Below are positions 43,177 to 53,867 of a stretch of DNA of 64,000 nucleotides, one piece after another; the first letter of the stretch is position 1; every line of letters begins with the position of its first letter. Made by a program: the position numbers and the translations under genes. The notes beneath the pieces are model-generated. The model saw only the letters and a program-made list of their open reading frames with translations. It searched no databases and was not told the DNA's origin. Source of the DNA: Pseudopyrenochaeta lycopersici (taxonomy: Eukaryota > Ascomycota > Dothideomycetes > Pleosporales > Pseudopyrenochaetaceae); assembly GCA_003313425.1 (NCBI GenBank), contig NHZP01000043.1, positions 310,001 to 374,000 of the forward strand, written 5' to 3'.

Positions 43177-45544
43177 TTATATCCATTGACCTGCCGCAAT
43201 ATCCTCAAAATCATCGTCATCCTCGTCATCTTCTGCATTTGCCTCCATCGGGAACCCTAAGCCATGGTCTTTAAGAGGCCTGATTAGTCCCTCTTTTAGC
43301 CAGTTTGCTATACACTCAACCCTCTCGACATTCCGTGGTGTTAGACTACCTCTATCCCATGATAGCGTCCTCCTGGCACCAGAAAACACTCGTTCTGGCT
43401 CTGATGACTCTGCTGGGATAGATAGTATTGCGATAGCCATACGGCTAAGCTTTGGATACCTCTGCCTTTGCTCAAATCGACACCACCATTCCAAAGGACT
43501 CGTGCAATCAATCCGAGTTGCAGGCAATTCTGCGAATACCCGAAAATCATCAATATCCTGTGTATCTGCAGTGACAACATCCATCTCTTGCATGAGTAAT
43601 GCAAATTCGTTCAACTCCTTCTTCCTTAGCGGCGGACCCATTGATACAGGAGTAGAAGGAGGGTTCTCTAGGGCAGAGATATTGAAATTCTCCTTCCAGA
43701 ATGTACTAGCAGCAGTAAGAGCAGGCTCGTACCATTCCTCTGGCCAGTTCTTCTTGATATAAGCGGCGCGACGTCTAGGATCAAGGAGAAGGGCAGCGGC
43801 GTATACAGGGACCTGATCAGTCATGTTGTAGTATTTATCAAGAATAAACCATCCCATTTCAATAGCTCGGATCATCCGGGCGTCATGATGGGCCGGTTGA
43901 GAGTAATGCTCCTACGGTTTGTTAGTAGATGCCTTTATTAAGACCCTAAACTTACCTTTGCGCGCTCGTAGTGTTTAAGTAATGCATCCATAATTGGCAA
44001 TGATTGCGAGATGGAGGAGCATTTGCCCTCTGCGTAGAGTGTCCCAGAGGCAAATGGCTGTAAAAATTTACAGGCCTTGCCTAGTAGGTCCCAGTCCTCA
44101 GTAGCAAAACGTATATCCCCAAGGGCAATCTCATGATCAGCCATAAAGTTGTTAATCTCTGGCTTTTTCTTTAAAGCACGGTGTATAACATCGTGCCATG
44201 AGGACCACCGAGTTTGATTGTCAATCCCTAGCTGTATACCTACGGAATCTCTCCACGCATCCATATGCAGTGTTGATTTCCGTAGCCATACAGCTAGGTT
44301 ATGGAGTTTGCGAAGGGCAGGAATATTCTGAATACCAGAAAGTTCTTCTGGTATAGAGCCTTGGCTGCTTTGGCTACCCCTGCGGGCCTTTCTTTTGCGG
44401 TTAGATGGCAGACTATCGATAACTTCGTGCACATTTAGCTCTAAGGCTACGATCCTTCTCTGTTCAGAGGTGAGGACATCAGAAAACTGTGCGAGGAGCT
44501 CTTCTCCGGATACCTCTGCGGCGGCTAAGAGGGCAGCTTTGAGAGCCTCTTTAGAGGATGCGAGAAGGAAGGCTTGAAGGGAGAGGTTGATAATATGGCC
44601 GATACAACGGATACGACGCTGCTCTGCATTGAAATAGATCTAAATAAAGCGATTTGTTAGCTGTATTACTACGCATAAAGGTAATATAACGCCTTACGCT
44701 ATGTTCATCAAGCAATTGCTTCTCTAGAACCTTTAGAGTACTGTTATTTGATGTCGCATTATCGCCTGTATGCCAGCCGATGTTAGAGCAAATGTCAAAG
44801 TCTTCGAGAACGTCTAAGATAAGCCGCGCTTAGTGCTCTCCAGAATGGCTGTGTTGACACTCTCGTAGCCCCAGCAACGCATTCTGAAGCTTATAGTCGC
44901 CATCGACCCATTGAGCAGATATTGCTAACAGAGAGTGTCGATTTGGAGATGTCCAGAGGTCAGATGCGATGTGAATAGGGCTAGACGCTGCAGAGAGCCA
45001 GCCTTTAAGCTGCTCCCTATAAAGTCTATAGTTGGATGCAATGTATCGTACAGCTGTGCGTCGTTTATCGATCAATAGATCTTTGATGGCTGGGTTGCAT
45101 GCAAGTGCGAGATCGGTCATCTCACTCCACTCAACAGCTGAAAAAGGCATGCGGCGTCTTGTGAGTAGTCCTATCAATGCTTCTCGGTATGCCTGTGCGT
45201 TAAACGCGTTGCGCAGGCCATTTGTATTGATGGTAGGTGTAAACATTGATGGGATATCTCGCTGTAGACCTGGTGTTGAGGCTGGTGTGGATATTGTTGA
45301 TTGCGACGAGTTAGGGAATGCAGGCAATAAATGACGTGAGTTGACATGCTTAATCGCATTTGTCCTATGGTTTGTACTCCATTCAGGGCAGATTGTACAA
45401 ATAAAGACCCAGGATTTTCGTTTTTTGCGTTGGCCTGGCTCTAGCGGTGGCTCTATGGTGTCCGTACGTATAACAGCGTCGCGGGGTAGGTGTTACTAAT
45501 CTAGTAGGTGTTGAAGATGACTTGGAAGAGATAACAGATGACAT
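43177..45544 (-). pseudogene. hAT transposase 2, damaged
   Basis: The probable ATG is at 45544 (MSSVISSKSSSTP). A one-base frame change follows before the BED finger (CTICPEWSTNHRTNAIKHVNSRH read as CTICPEW and IKHVNSRH). Then come TRRRMPFSAVEW, first D in HIASDLWTSPNRHS, and a TAA stop at 44830 after HSGEH. The second D region GWHTGDNATSNNS follows, then intron 44697-44640, RRIRCIGHIINLS, TRWSSWHDVIH, intron 43955-43912, VYAAALLLDPRRRA, and the dimerisation end SIPAESSEPERVFSGARRTLSWD. The TAA is one C-to-T step from CAA. Two lesions suggest an inactive copy. Confidence 0.82.
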
Positions 45545-45590
45545 GGTGTTGTAGGGGGTGTTAAAATGGTTAAAATTGATGGATTAAGTA

Positions 45591-47436
45591 ACGTGAGCGG
45601 CAAGCGAAACGCCCAGGTAAGCGAAACGCCCACCCCACCAAGCTTTACAACTTTGCACGTTAACAACTCAATCCTACAAAAAGCTACTACAGCTTATAGT
45701 AGCTTAAATTAATCCTCTACTTCTACTATATCTTTCTTACACGTGCGCTTATTGTGTCCTGCCTCTCCACAAGTTTTACAGCGTCGGATACCCCTTGTAC
45801 TAGCACCTGTTTGAGCCCTCTCCGCACGCCTCTCCACCTCAAGTTGGGCATCAACGTCCCTCTGAGTAATTCAGTCCTCTCCCTCCTCCTTTGATAGGGT
45901 CCCTCCCTGCTGGATCCGCTTTTTCTTACGCTTTTTCCGCTCAGAAGCAGCTCTATTTGCCTGCTCAAGACTAGCTACTCTAGCTTCCAGCAACGTGTGT
46001 GAGTGTACCTTCAATGTTGATCCCTTTTTGACTTGTAACACCATCTCAATGATAGAATCAGGAGAGGAACTCTTATGGTCACGAATCCTCTTCATAATGA
46101 GTGTTGTTTGAGCCTCTATCTCCCAGGCGTTGCTGGGTGTTTTGGGGTGCCAAGGGGTGGGCCCTGGTAGAGGTGGTGTCGGCGTGCGAGGCTTCACCTC
46201 AAGCTTTGATAGCACTACCTCTGGGCTGTGTGGGACTAGGCCAGTTGCTTGGAAGCTAGATAGAATATTCTGCTGTGAGAATGAGGTCTCGAATACCTCC
46301 TTAAAGGAAGCTAGGAATGCTTTTTTGTCAACGTGGGTGATGTGACTGTCTGCCAAGACCCTAATCTCTCGCCGGTATGCCTGCTTCAATGGCACAAAGC
46401 AGCCCACATCAAGCGGCTGCAGGATATGGGATGAATGGGAAGGCATACAGAGGGTAATTATCTTGTTCTCCTCACATAGATCCTGGAAGGCAAGTGAATT
46501 ATGGCTCTCGTGGCCATCAATTACTAGTAGCCGGTGACTGCCTATTGTCCGGGCTGCTGTATGCTGGATAAAGTGCTGTAGCCAGGCTAGACCACGTTCG
46601 TTGTTGGTCCAGCCGTTCTTACTAAGGCCTATACGCCAGCCCTTAGATAGATCAGGCAACCAGGACTTGTCGTGGTTCTTGGCTTTGAAGATAATGAAGG
46701 GTGGAATTGTCCAGCCCATAGCGTTGATACCAGCAATCAACGTCACCCACTCGCGGTTGCCAGGTTGTATCCCCAGTGGTCGAGTACGTCTCTCAGACGC
46801 AGTCACCACCTTGACGGACCCTCCTACGCCCATGGTAAAGCCAGTCTCGTCAAAGTTATAGGTATCTTCATCTAGGATGCCGTACTTGGCTTTGATGTTG
46901 CGTACAAGGTCAAACCAGGGGCTAATAACAGCTGGATCGCTGCATAGGACTCTCTGGTAGTCGCGTGGCCTACTTAGCTGGGATTTAATCTCAGGCTTAC
47001 GAGAGACGAAGTTTCTGGCCCATTTTTCTCCCACCTGGCCACTACCACGAGCAGCCAGCAACTGATTCGCTATCTCACGGAGATAAGACAGTGTAGGGGC
47101 AAATCCTCGCGCGTCTAGCTTCCTTATATATTGGATAATCGCGTCTTCCTCGTGCCTGTTAAGCTTTGACGAGTTGGGTTGGCTGTCGCGTCGTGAAAGC
47201 TTTCCAGCGCGTCGGTCGCGGAGAGTCCTTCTAGGAATGTTGTAGACTGCTGCAGCTCGTCGATCATTTAATGTCGCGTCTTTTTTCATTGCTTGGATAG
47301 CTAAGATAATTCTATCCTCACAAGGGAGTAATTCAATATTAAGTTGTTGAGACATTGTAGTTAAAGGTAGAAGGAGGTGTGGTCTTGGCAAGAGTGGGCG
47401 TTTCGCTTACCTGGGCGTTTCGCTTGCCGCTCACGT
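45591..47436 (-). mobile_element. pogo/Fot1 element nested in hAT 2
   Basis: 43-bp perfect TIRs starting ACGTGAGCGGCAAGCG (45591-45633 and 47394-47436), each containing the direct repeat aagcgaaacgccca twice. TA duplications lie at 45589-45590 and 47437-47438. Length 1846 bp with one transposase gene. Confidence 0.96.
45709..47355 (-). pseudogene. pogo/Fot1-like transposase, one in-frame TGA before a CCHC tail
   Basis: ATG at 47355 (MSQQLNIELLP). The in-frame ATG at 47391 lies within the TIR-proximal leader. HTH_psq-type start (DRRAAAVYNIPRRTLRDR), CENP-B-like HTH (KWARNFVSRKPEIKSQL), DDE_1 core: YNFDETGF, LLVIDGHESHNS, HILQPLDVGCF. Coiled basic tail (SERKKRKKKRIQQ). The long frame of 494 codons stops at TGA 45871-45873. 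The same frame then continues 53 codons to 45709 and encodes a zinc knuckle (CKTCGEAGHNKRTC). That knuckle also occurs in the relic near 27000, so the TGA probably truncates the native protein. Catalytic residues are intact, so activity without the knuckle is possible. Confidence 0.88.
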
Positions 47437-50400
47437 TATAGGTTTGCTAGATTTTCTGACCCTGCTAGCGAGGCTTGGCATTTATCTCGTTATAACGGTT
47501 ATAAGGAGATAAGAAACACCATAACGGTTATAACCAGATAACCATTTAAGAGGCCCATAACAGTTATAACGAGATAACGAGATAAATAACGGGTTATTGT
47601 GCCCAGGTATGCTCCTCAACCCTGCCCAAGTCCGCGTAGAGGTTGCCCGAGTTGTTGACAGTGTCGAGTGTCGACGTGTGCTCCGGCCCCCACGCCTTCT
47701 CGTATTCCTCCAGCGCTCGTTGATATAGCTTCGTAGCCGCCTGTCTGTCCTCATCTGTGAGAAGATACCCTAGACTGTGGAAGTGTCCTGCCAGTATTGA
47801 GACATCTATCGTCTCTTCGTCATCGGCCATGCACTCCTCGTCTATCCATCTGCTGATACTGACGCCATGCGGAAGCAGCCGTTTCCGCTTCCTCCAAAAT
47901 TCCACCCCCGACTGCAGAGGCACAGTCACTGCAACTAGCCCTGCGGTCACGCAGCACAGCTCGTGCCGCTCCCTGTCTTCCGCTAGCTGGCCGCACCATC
48001 TGTGCAGCACCGAGTGCATCGAGTAGCTGCCCGTGCCTCCCGTCGCCTCAGCGAGCGAGTAGCGACACAGAAGCCCTATTGCCTCGACAAACTCTAGCTC
48101 GTCTTCTGCGATCCCATGCAACCATGCCGGAATGTCCATCTCTTCTGCTACCTTCAGTGCTCCCGCAATCAACTCGTACCACAGCTCTCCGCTGTCTAAG
48201 GAACCCCACAGCTTCAGCAGCCAGCTTGCCTCCTCGCTCTGCCTCTGCACCTGCTCGTACGACACCGCCCAGGTTGTCAGCACGCTTCGGTCGCTGTACT
48301 CCTCCAGTGGAAAGCGGTCTTGCTTCTTCATCAGACGCCCCCAAGTTTGCTTGTAGTGCTTTGCGTACGTCGACGCGGACACGTTTGTCTCGCGCATATA
48401 CGAGCCAGCTTGAGTGAGGGCGAGAGGCAGTCCGCTGTGGAGGTCGAGAACAGTGTTGGCGTCTGTCAAAGCTATGTCAGCGATGACCTCCACGACCTTA
48501 CGCACATACTCTCTACCTACCCTCAACAACCCTTCCGGCGTTGTTCTCCATAATAGCACGTGCTTGCCCTGCCGCTACTACGCCTACCTTGATCCCTGCG
48601 CCATGCGTCTGAAGCTCAGCCAGCCGGCTTGTGATGAGGATCGACCCGTGGTCTGCCTGCGGGAAATACTCCTTCACGTTGTATGCCTGCGAGTCACTTC
48701 GGTCGCGGTGGTCGCGGTCGACATTGTCCATGACCAGCAGCCAGCGATGGTTTGACGGCAAGGACAGCCAGTGTAGGCACTCGCGCACCGCCACGTCGAC
48801 ATCGATGGCCGAATGCTTGACCACCTCCACCCCGTCAGCCGTCAGCTCGTCTCGCGGTAGTCTCTGCGCCATGTTTGCGAACGCCTGCTTCAGACTGGCC
48901 TCCGACGACCCGTCAAGCCAGAAGATCCCACTGAACCTGCCTTTGTGTTTCCGCGCAAACTCGACCGCCAGCTGCGTCTTGCCTATCCCCCCGAGGCCGT
49001 GGAGGACGGCGACGTTTCGACGGCTCGCTGCGCGCCCTGGGTCGACGAGAAGCCGCTCAAGCTCATGCATCTCTGCATCTCGCCCAACGAAGCGGCTCAC
49101 TACCGGTACGCCTCGGAGACTGAAGTCGATCTTGTGCTTGCCATCGTCTGTTCGACTTGGTCAACCTTTTAGATGTGCTAGCGGCTACTGCGATGCATAA
49201 TTACATTGGGAACGAGCCAGCGCAAGCTGAGGAGCCGCCCTGATCATGTCCTTGACTACGTCGCTCACCGTCTCAAAGTCTTCCTCTGCTGGCTTCCCAA
49301 ACTTGTTCATGTCAAAGTGCGTCCGCGAAAGCGAGAACTTGCTCGTCGCATCTGCCAAATCGAGGCAGCCAGAGCTCTCGCTCACCACGAATCTCTGCGA
49401 ACACAGTCAGCCTTAGCATAATGCACGCTTCCTTGTCAAACCCACCGTCCGATCTGTCTTCCCCACAATCCTTCCTACGTTGCTAGACTTGAGCTCGTAG
49501 AAGCATGCAACCTGAGCCTTGTTTGCCTGCGCTCGCGTCTTCCCAAACTGGTCCACCACCTCCTGCAGGAACTCGTTCCCCGGCTCCAGTATCTTCAGCA
49601 CCTCTGGCTGGATCTCGTCCTGCTGGTACTCCCGCTGCGCCGCCGCCAGCACAGACTTGTCGGCAATATGGGCGTATCAATGTTCTTATCAATCAATATC
49701 AATATTGATCCAAGTAGGCAATATCAATATGGGAAATCGTTATCAATTCAATATTGATAAGTATTGATAAGGACACGCGCACGTCCGCTTTTCACCACCT
49801 TTTTGCTTTTTTGCCTTTTTTGGTGTTTTCCGGCGCCCTTTCGCGTCCTTTCGCGTTTTCCTTTTTTCGCCTTTTGCGCGCAAATCCCAGAGTATCTACC
49901 GGTTTATCTCTCCGCTGCATACTCCACAACTACTGCCATAAACCATTCAACGTTATGGCCTCCCAAAACTCCCGAGGTCGGCTTATCCGACCTCTTTTCT
50001 CCTCGTCCACACCCTCTCTACCCACTACGCCTTCCTCCAGAGCCTCTCCTAGCCCGTGGCGCTTCCTCAATAACAAACCGCATCGACCTGACCGTAGCCG
50101 TGAGGACGTGAAGTTGAGAAAGAGGCGTGCTGCAGATATATGGACACACTTTCGGAAGCCGAGAATGATGAGGCAATGCGCGATAAGTCAGGGCAATCAA
50201 TGATGTATTGTAAGGACTGTGACGGCTATGGGAAGCCCTGGGCTACTGCTATTACCACTAACGCTAGGACTCATATGGCGAATCTACATCAAATCTACGT
50301 TGATGTTGAAGAGCCGAAGGGAAAGAAAGTACGGCAAGTCTATCTCCAAACAGCCCTTCAAATGTCGGTAAAGAAGCAGGTAGAGAAGAACACCGAGGAT

Positions 50401-51028
50401 GTGGAGGAGATTCTTACGAAGGCGCTTAATGAAGACGCCTACTACAAAGCACAAATTCAGCTTATTACTCGCCGCCGCTTGCCTTTCAACTGTGTTGAAT
50501 GGCCAAGTACCAAGCACTCCTAATGGCAGTTAATCCAGAGGTCGAAAACCTACTTATCGAGAGTCACGCTACTATACCTATCCACATTGAGCGAAGCTTT
50601 AAAGCACACCACGCTACCATTAAGGAGCGCCTACAAAGGGCAAAGTCTCAAATCCACTACTCTATCGATCTCTGGTCATCGGCAAATCGGAAATCATTTC
50701 TTGGCATCTGCGCGCAATTCGTTGGTCACGACTACATCCTCCGCAAAACTCTCCTCTCCCTCCACAGTGTCGCTTCTCTCACAGCGGTGAGACGATGGCA
50801 AGGCATATTCTCGAGACGATACAAGCCTATGAGGTTACGGAGAAGACAGGCTATATTATTGGAGATAATGCTTCAAGTAACGACACTTGCTGTAGGGATA
50901 TTGCGAATGCTCTTACAAAAATTGGGGTGGAATTCAATGTGAAAAAGAGGCCGAGTCGATGCAGCGGTCATATAATTAATCTATCTCTTGATGCCTTCCT
51001 CTTTGCAACTACAGTAGAAGCCCTTGAG

Positions 51029-53867
51029 CAGTGTATTAAACGGATGGCGCCGATTTGGATGATCCATCCAAATATGGCTTTGGATGGCTGAATCCAGATG
51101 CATAATGGATTTGGCGATCCATCCATATGCGGTAGTGTGGCTTCAGCCATCGCCTCCTATTTCCTTAGTTAGCGAGCCCCTGATAACGATGAAGCTTCGA
51201 ACGCACTGTTTCTCCCACCTATATCCAAAGCTTCATGATGTCTTCTTTTAAACCCAACTTTCAACGTTCTTTTAACTTCAGTAAGATAAACTTTGAGCCT
51301 CAAGAATCCCGTTAGTATCCAGATATGAAGGCAGCACGTGCCGGATATCGCGCCAAATATCCATCATTAACATCATCGCCGGAACCGTCGTCACCATCAG
51401 ATATCGGCGGCGCCTCCGTAATTGTCTCAGATGTAGCTTCGACGTTATCGGAGGTGTCAACTCTTACTACCGTTCCAACTTTCGACACAGATCTGAGTAA
51501 GAACGTACAACTTGGCGAGCCGAATCAGTTCGAGCAATCAAAGTTCGACTATCGTGAAGTCGAGTGGGATAGACTGCCTGGCCACACTATACCGCTTCAG
51601 CGATTGACGGGCGGCCTGCGTTCGTGGATATGGCAATTTGGCGTGCCAACTGAAGAGACGGAGACCGGATCACGCTGGTGGCTTTGCATGAAATGTCACA
51701 AGGTAGATCCGGTGTTTCGAGCCCAGCACAATTACCATTACATGGTCGACAAAGGAAGCAGTAATGCATCTGATCATCTTCACCAAGTCCACAGGCTTGG
51801 GTGGAACAAGAAGACAAAGTCGGTCGAGCAATATGCAGGCAAAGGCTTACTACCACTAGTAAGTCTTGATGCATATAGATCGGCGGAGCAGGCTACCCTG
51901 AATGAGTTAGCAATCGCCTTCGACGAGGTGCATTTTCGGAAGCTACTCGCACGTTGGATTGTGTACGACAATGTCTCCTTCCGACAGGTGGATAGTGAGG
52001 TCTTTCGCGACTTTATTACCTATCTCTCACCGCGCGCAGGTGTTGCCTTGCCTTGCGGTCGAACTGTGCGTAACTGGATTATGCAGGGCTACCAAATTCA
52101 CAAGGCTACTGTGAAAAACGCCTTGCACAATGCTATCAGCAAGATCCACATCGCCTTCGACTTATGGACCTCTGGTAATTGTCTCTCGCTGAACGGAGTC
52201 ACGGCTCACTTTCTGGATGCCAACTTCAAGACGCAGTCGATTCTTCTATCGTCGCCGGAGCAGAGTGAGTCCCATTACGGTGTCGACATCGCAGACCAAG
52301 TTATCACGGTCATCGAGGACTTTAACATTGCAAGCAAGCTAGGATTCTTTGTGTTAGATAATGCCTTAAACAATGACACGGCGATGGAAGCAATCGGAGC
52401 AAGATTCGGCTTCAAACCCAAGGAGCGACGTCTTCGTTGTGCTGGCCATATTATCAACCTGATTGCGCGCCACCTTTTATTCGGATTTGACAAGAAACTT
52501 TTCGAATTCGAAGATGCGATTCCAGGAAACATGCGGGATGAATTGAAGCGCTGGAGGAGGACGGGACCGGTCGGCAAAGCTCATAACTTGATTGTCTGGA
52601 CTTATTCAAGTCCATCGCGAAGGAATCGCTGGCATAATAAACAACGAGAATATTTTGAGCAGATAGTCGACAAAGACGAGTGGCATACAATAAAGATTCG
52701 CGAACTTCATAGGAGTAATGATACTCGCTGGAACAGTGTCTACGACGAGATTAAGACGCTGCTTCCTCTGCGCGCGCCGTTCGACGACTTCATCCAAAGT
52801 GAGCGCGAAGCTGCTTTAAAGAAGAAGACCAAGAAACATGACAACGATCCCGGTGCGGCTCGCAATGCAATCATACAGGATACACTGTCCGAGGAAGACT
52901 GGGCTATTCTTGCTCAGTATGCGAAGCTCCTCGAGCCATGCTGGGAGGCTACCATGGACCTTCAAGGCCGCCCGGGCGATGGGAAGACTTGTGGACTCTT
53001 TAATGTCATGCCAGACCTCGAGTGTATCGTCGAGCACCTTACCGAAGTGTACAACAATTACAAGGACGCGCCGGCAGCGGCTACCGAAGGTCAATGGCAT
53101 TTTAGGACCCAGATCAAACTTGCGCTCGACAAGGCAGAAGAATATTACGCCAAACTTGACGACTCTCCCGCATATCTTGCGGCAACAGTACTTCATCCGA
53201 GTTACACTTGGCGCTTCATTGAGCAGAGATGGGCTCGCAAGAAGTCTTGGGTTTTATCAGGCAAGAAGTCCGTCAAGTCGTTGTATGGGCTTCAATATAA
53301 GAAGCAAGTTGTATCGGAAGCTATCTCACCGCAGAAGCAACGTGAGCCGAACAAAGTCGTTGCTCATCGTCGGCAACATCTTGACAAGGTTCACTCGGAT
53401 GCCCGCAAAGCTACTCCCCAGGATGAGTTCGAGCGGTTCTGCGATCAAGCAATTATTGATGTTAACGACTGCCCAATTCAATGGTGGCGTACGATCGGCT
53501 TAAAGGAATATCCTCATCTTGCGCAGATGGCGTTTGACATGCTATCTATCCCAGCAATGAGCGATGAACCTGAACGAGTCTTCAGCCATATGGGACTCAT
53601 GGTAACGAAACGTCGTAATCATCTTGAGCAAGATATAGTCCAAGCCGCGCAATGTCTCTACTCCTGGGATCGTGCCAGCATTATTGACATGATGGCGAGC
53701 GATCCAGCAATGTAACTAGTCGCAATCACGCTCTTCAGAGATCAAATATAGTTCGGTGGCTTCAGCCTCAAAGACCAATTTGGCTTAGATCCAGCGATTA
53801 TCCAAAAGCCATCCAAGCCACCTAATGGATTTGGATCGGCTGGCCGATCCATCCATTTAACACACTG
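51029..53867 (+). mobile_element. hAT element 4 nested in hAT 3
   Basis: TIRs start CAGTGT(A/G)TTAAA(C/T)GGATGG, with an exact 8-bp duplication CCCTTGAG at 51021-51028 and 53868-53875. 2839 bp. Subterminal ggatgg/ccatcc motifs are repeated. With one duplication removed, the host frame (TVEAL-EAAIDAAKEE) is continuous. Confidence 0.95.
51325..53715 (+). CDS. hAT transposase 4, open 796 residues
   Basis: From MKAARAGYRAKYPS. Ser/Thr/Pro-rich leader, BED-type finger (WWLCMKCHKVD...HLHQVHRLG), first D in HIAFDLWTSGNCLS, second D in GFFVLDNALNNDTA, RLRCAGHIINLIARHLL, TRWNSVYDEI, DDWAIL-equivalent SEEDWAILAQYAKLLEP, then PAYLAATVLHPSYTW, and the C-terminal dimer block YPHLAQMAFDMLSIPAMSDEPERVF. 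All hAT hallmarks are intact with no stop, so it is potentially active. It would act on the CAGTG-type ends of its own element. Same subfamily style as hAT 5. Confidence 0.93.
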   Translation: MKAARAGYRAKYPSLTSSPEPSSPSDIGGASVIVSDVASTLSEVSTLTTVPTFDTDLSKNVQLGEPNQFEQSKFDYREVEWDRLPGHTIPLQRLTGGLRSWIWQFGVPTEETETGSRWWLCMKCHKVDPVFRAQHNYHYMVDKGSSNASDHLHQVHRLGWNKKTKSVEQYAGKGLLPLVSLDAYRSAEQATLNELAIAFDEVHFRKLLARWIVYDNVSFRQVDSEVFRDFITYLSPRAGVALPCGRTVRNWIMQGYQIHKATVKNALHNAISKIHIAFDLWTSGNCLSLNGVTAHFLDANFKTQSILLSSPEQSESHYGVDIADQVITVIEDFNIASKLGFFVLDNALNNDTAMEAIGARFGFKPKERRLRCAGHIINLIARHLLFGFDKKLFEFEDAIPGNMRDELKRWRRTGPVGKAHNLIVWTYSSPSRRNRWHNKQREYFEQIVDKDEWHTIKIRELHRSNDTRWNSVYDEIKTLLPLRAPFDDFIQSEREAALKKKTKKHDNDPGAARNAIIQDTLSEEDWAILAQYAKLLEPCWEATMDLQGRPGDGKTCGLFNVMPDLECIVEHLTEVYNNYKDAPAAATEGQWHFRTQIKLALDKAEEYYAKLDDSPAYLAATVLHPSYTWRFIEQRWARKKSWVLSGKKSVKSLYGLQYKKQVVSEAISPQKQREPNKVVAHRRQHLDKVHSDARKATPQDEFERFCDQAIIDVNDCPIQWWRTIGLKEYPHLAQMAFDMLSIPAMSDEPERVFSHMGLMVTKRRNHLEQDIVQAAQCLYSWDRASIIDMMASDPAM

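Larger units (their letters stand above)
43038..47611. mobile_element. hAT element 2, inserted in NLR 2 and carrying a pogo element
   Basis: Perfect 12-bp TIRs (CATACCTGGGCA at 43038-43049 and its reverse complement at 47600-47611) are flanked by an exact 8-bp duplication CTCCTCAA (43030-43037 and 47612-47619), the hAT standard. Total 4574 bp, of which 1846 bp is the nested pogo. Subterminal regions carry many copies of cgttataacgagata-like motifs in both orientations, a typical transposase-binding layout. Confidence 0.96.
42703..49650 (-). pseudogene. second NLR: hydrolase-like/NB-ARC/TPR, 5'-truncated and split by a hAT element
   Basis: Minus-strand exons: up to 49446 (LAAAQREYQQDEIQPEVL), 49394-49205 (SESSGCLDLADATSKFSL), 49147-48521, 48471-47612, then 43037-42703 after the transposon. 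Introns: 49445-49395, 49204-49148, 48520-48472. The first two exons resemble the C-terminal half of the alpha/beta-hydrolase (lipase-like) domain that precedes NB-ARC in many fungal NLRs. Its N-terminus is missing at the hAT 3 terminus. NB-ARC: SRFVGRDAEMHELERLL, P-loop LHGLGGIGKTQLA, Walker B WLLVMDNVDRD, SILITSRLAEL, LHSGLPLALTQAGSY. TPR: KLYQRALEEYEKAWGPEHTS, then GRVEE. The TPR is cut there and resumes as VEEAEKMYERALEGYEKA at 43037. No other lesion is visible. Confidence 0.88.
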
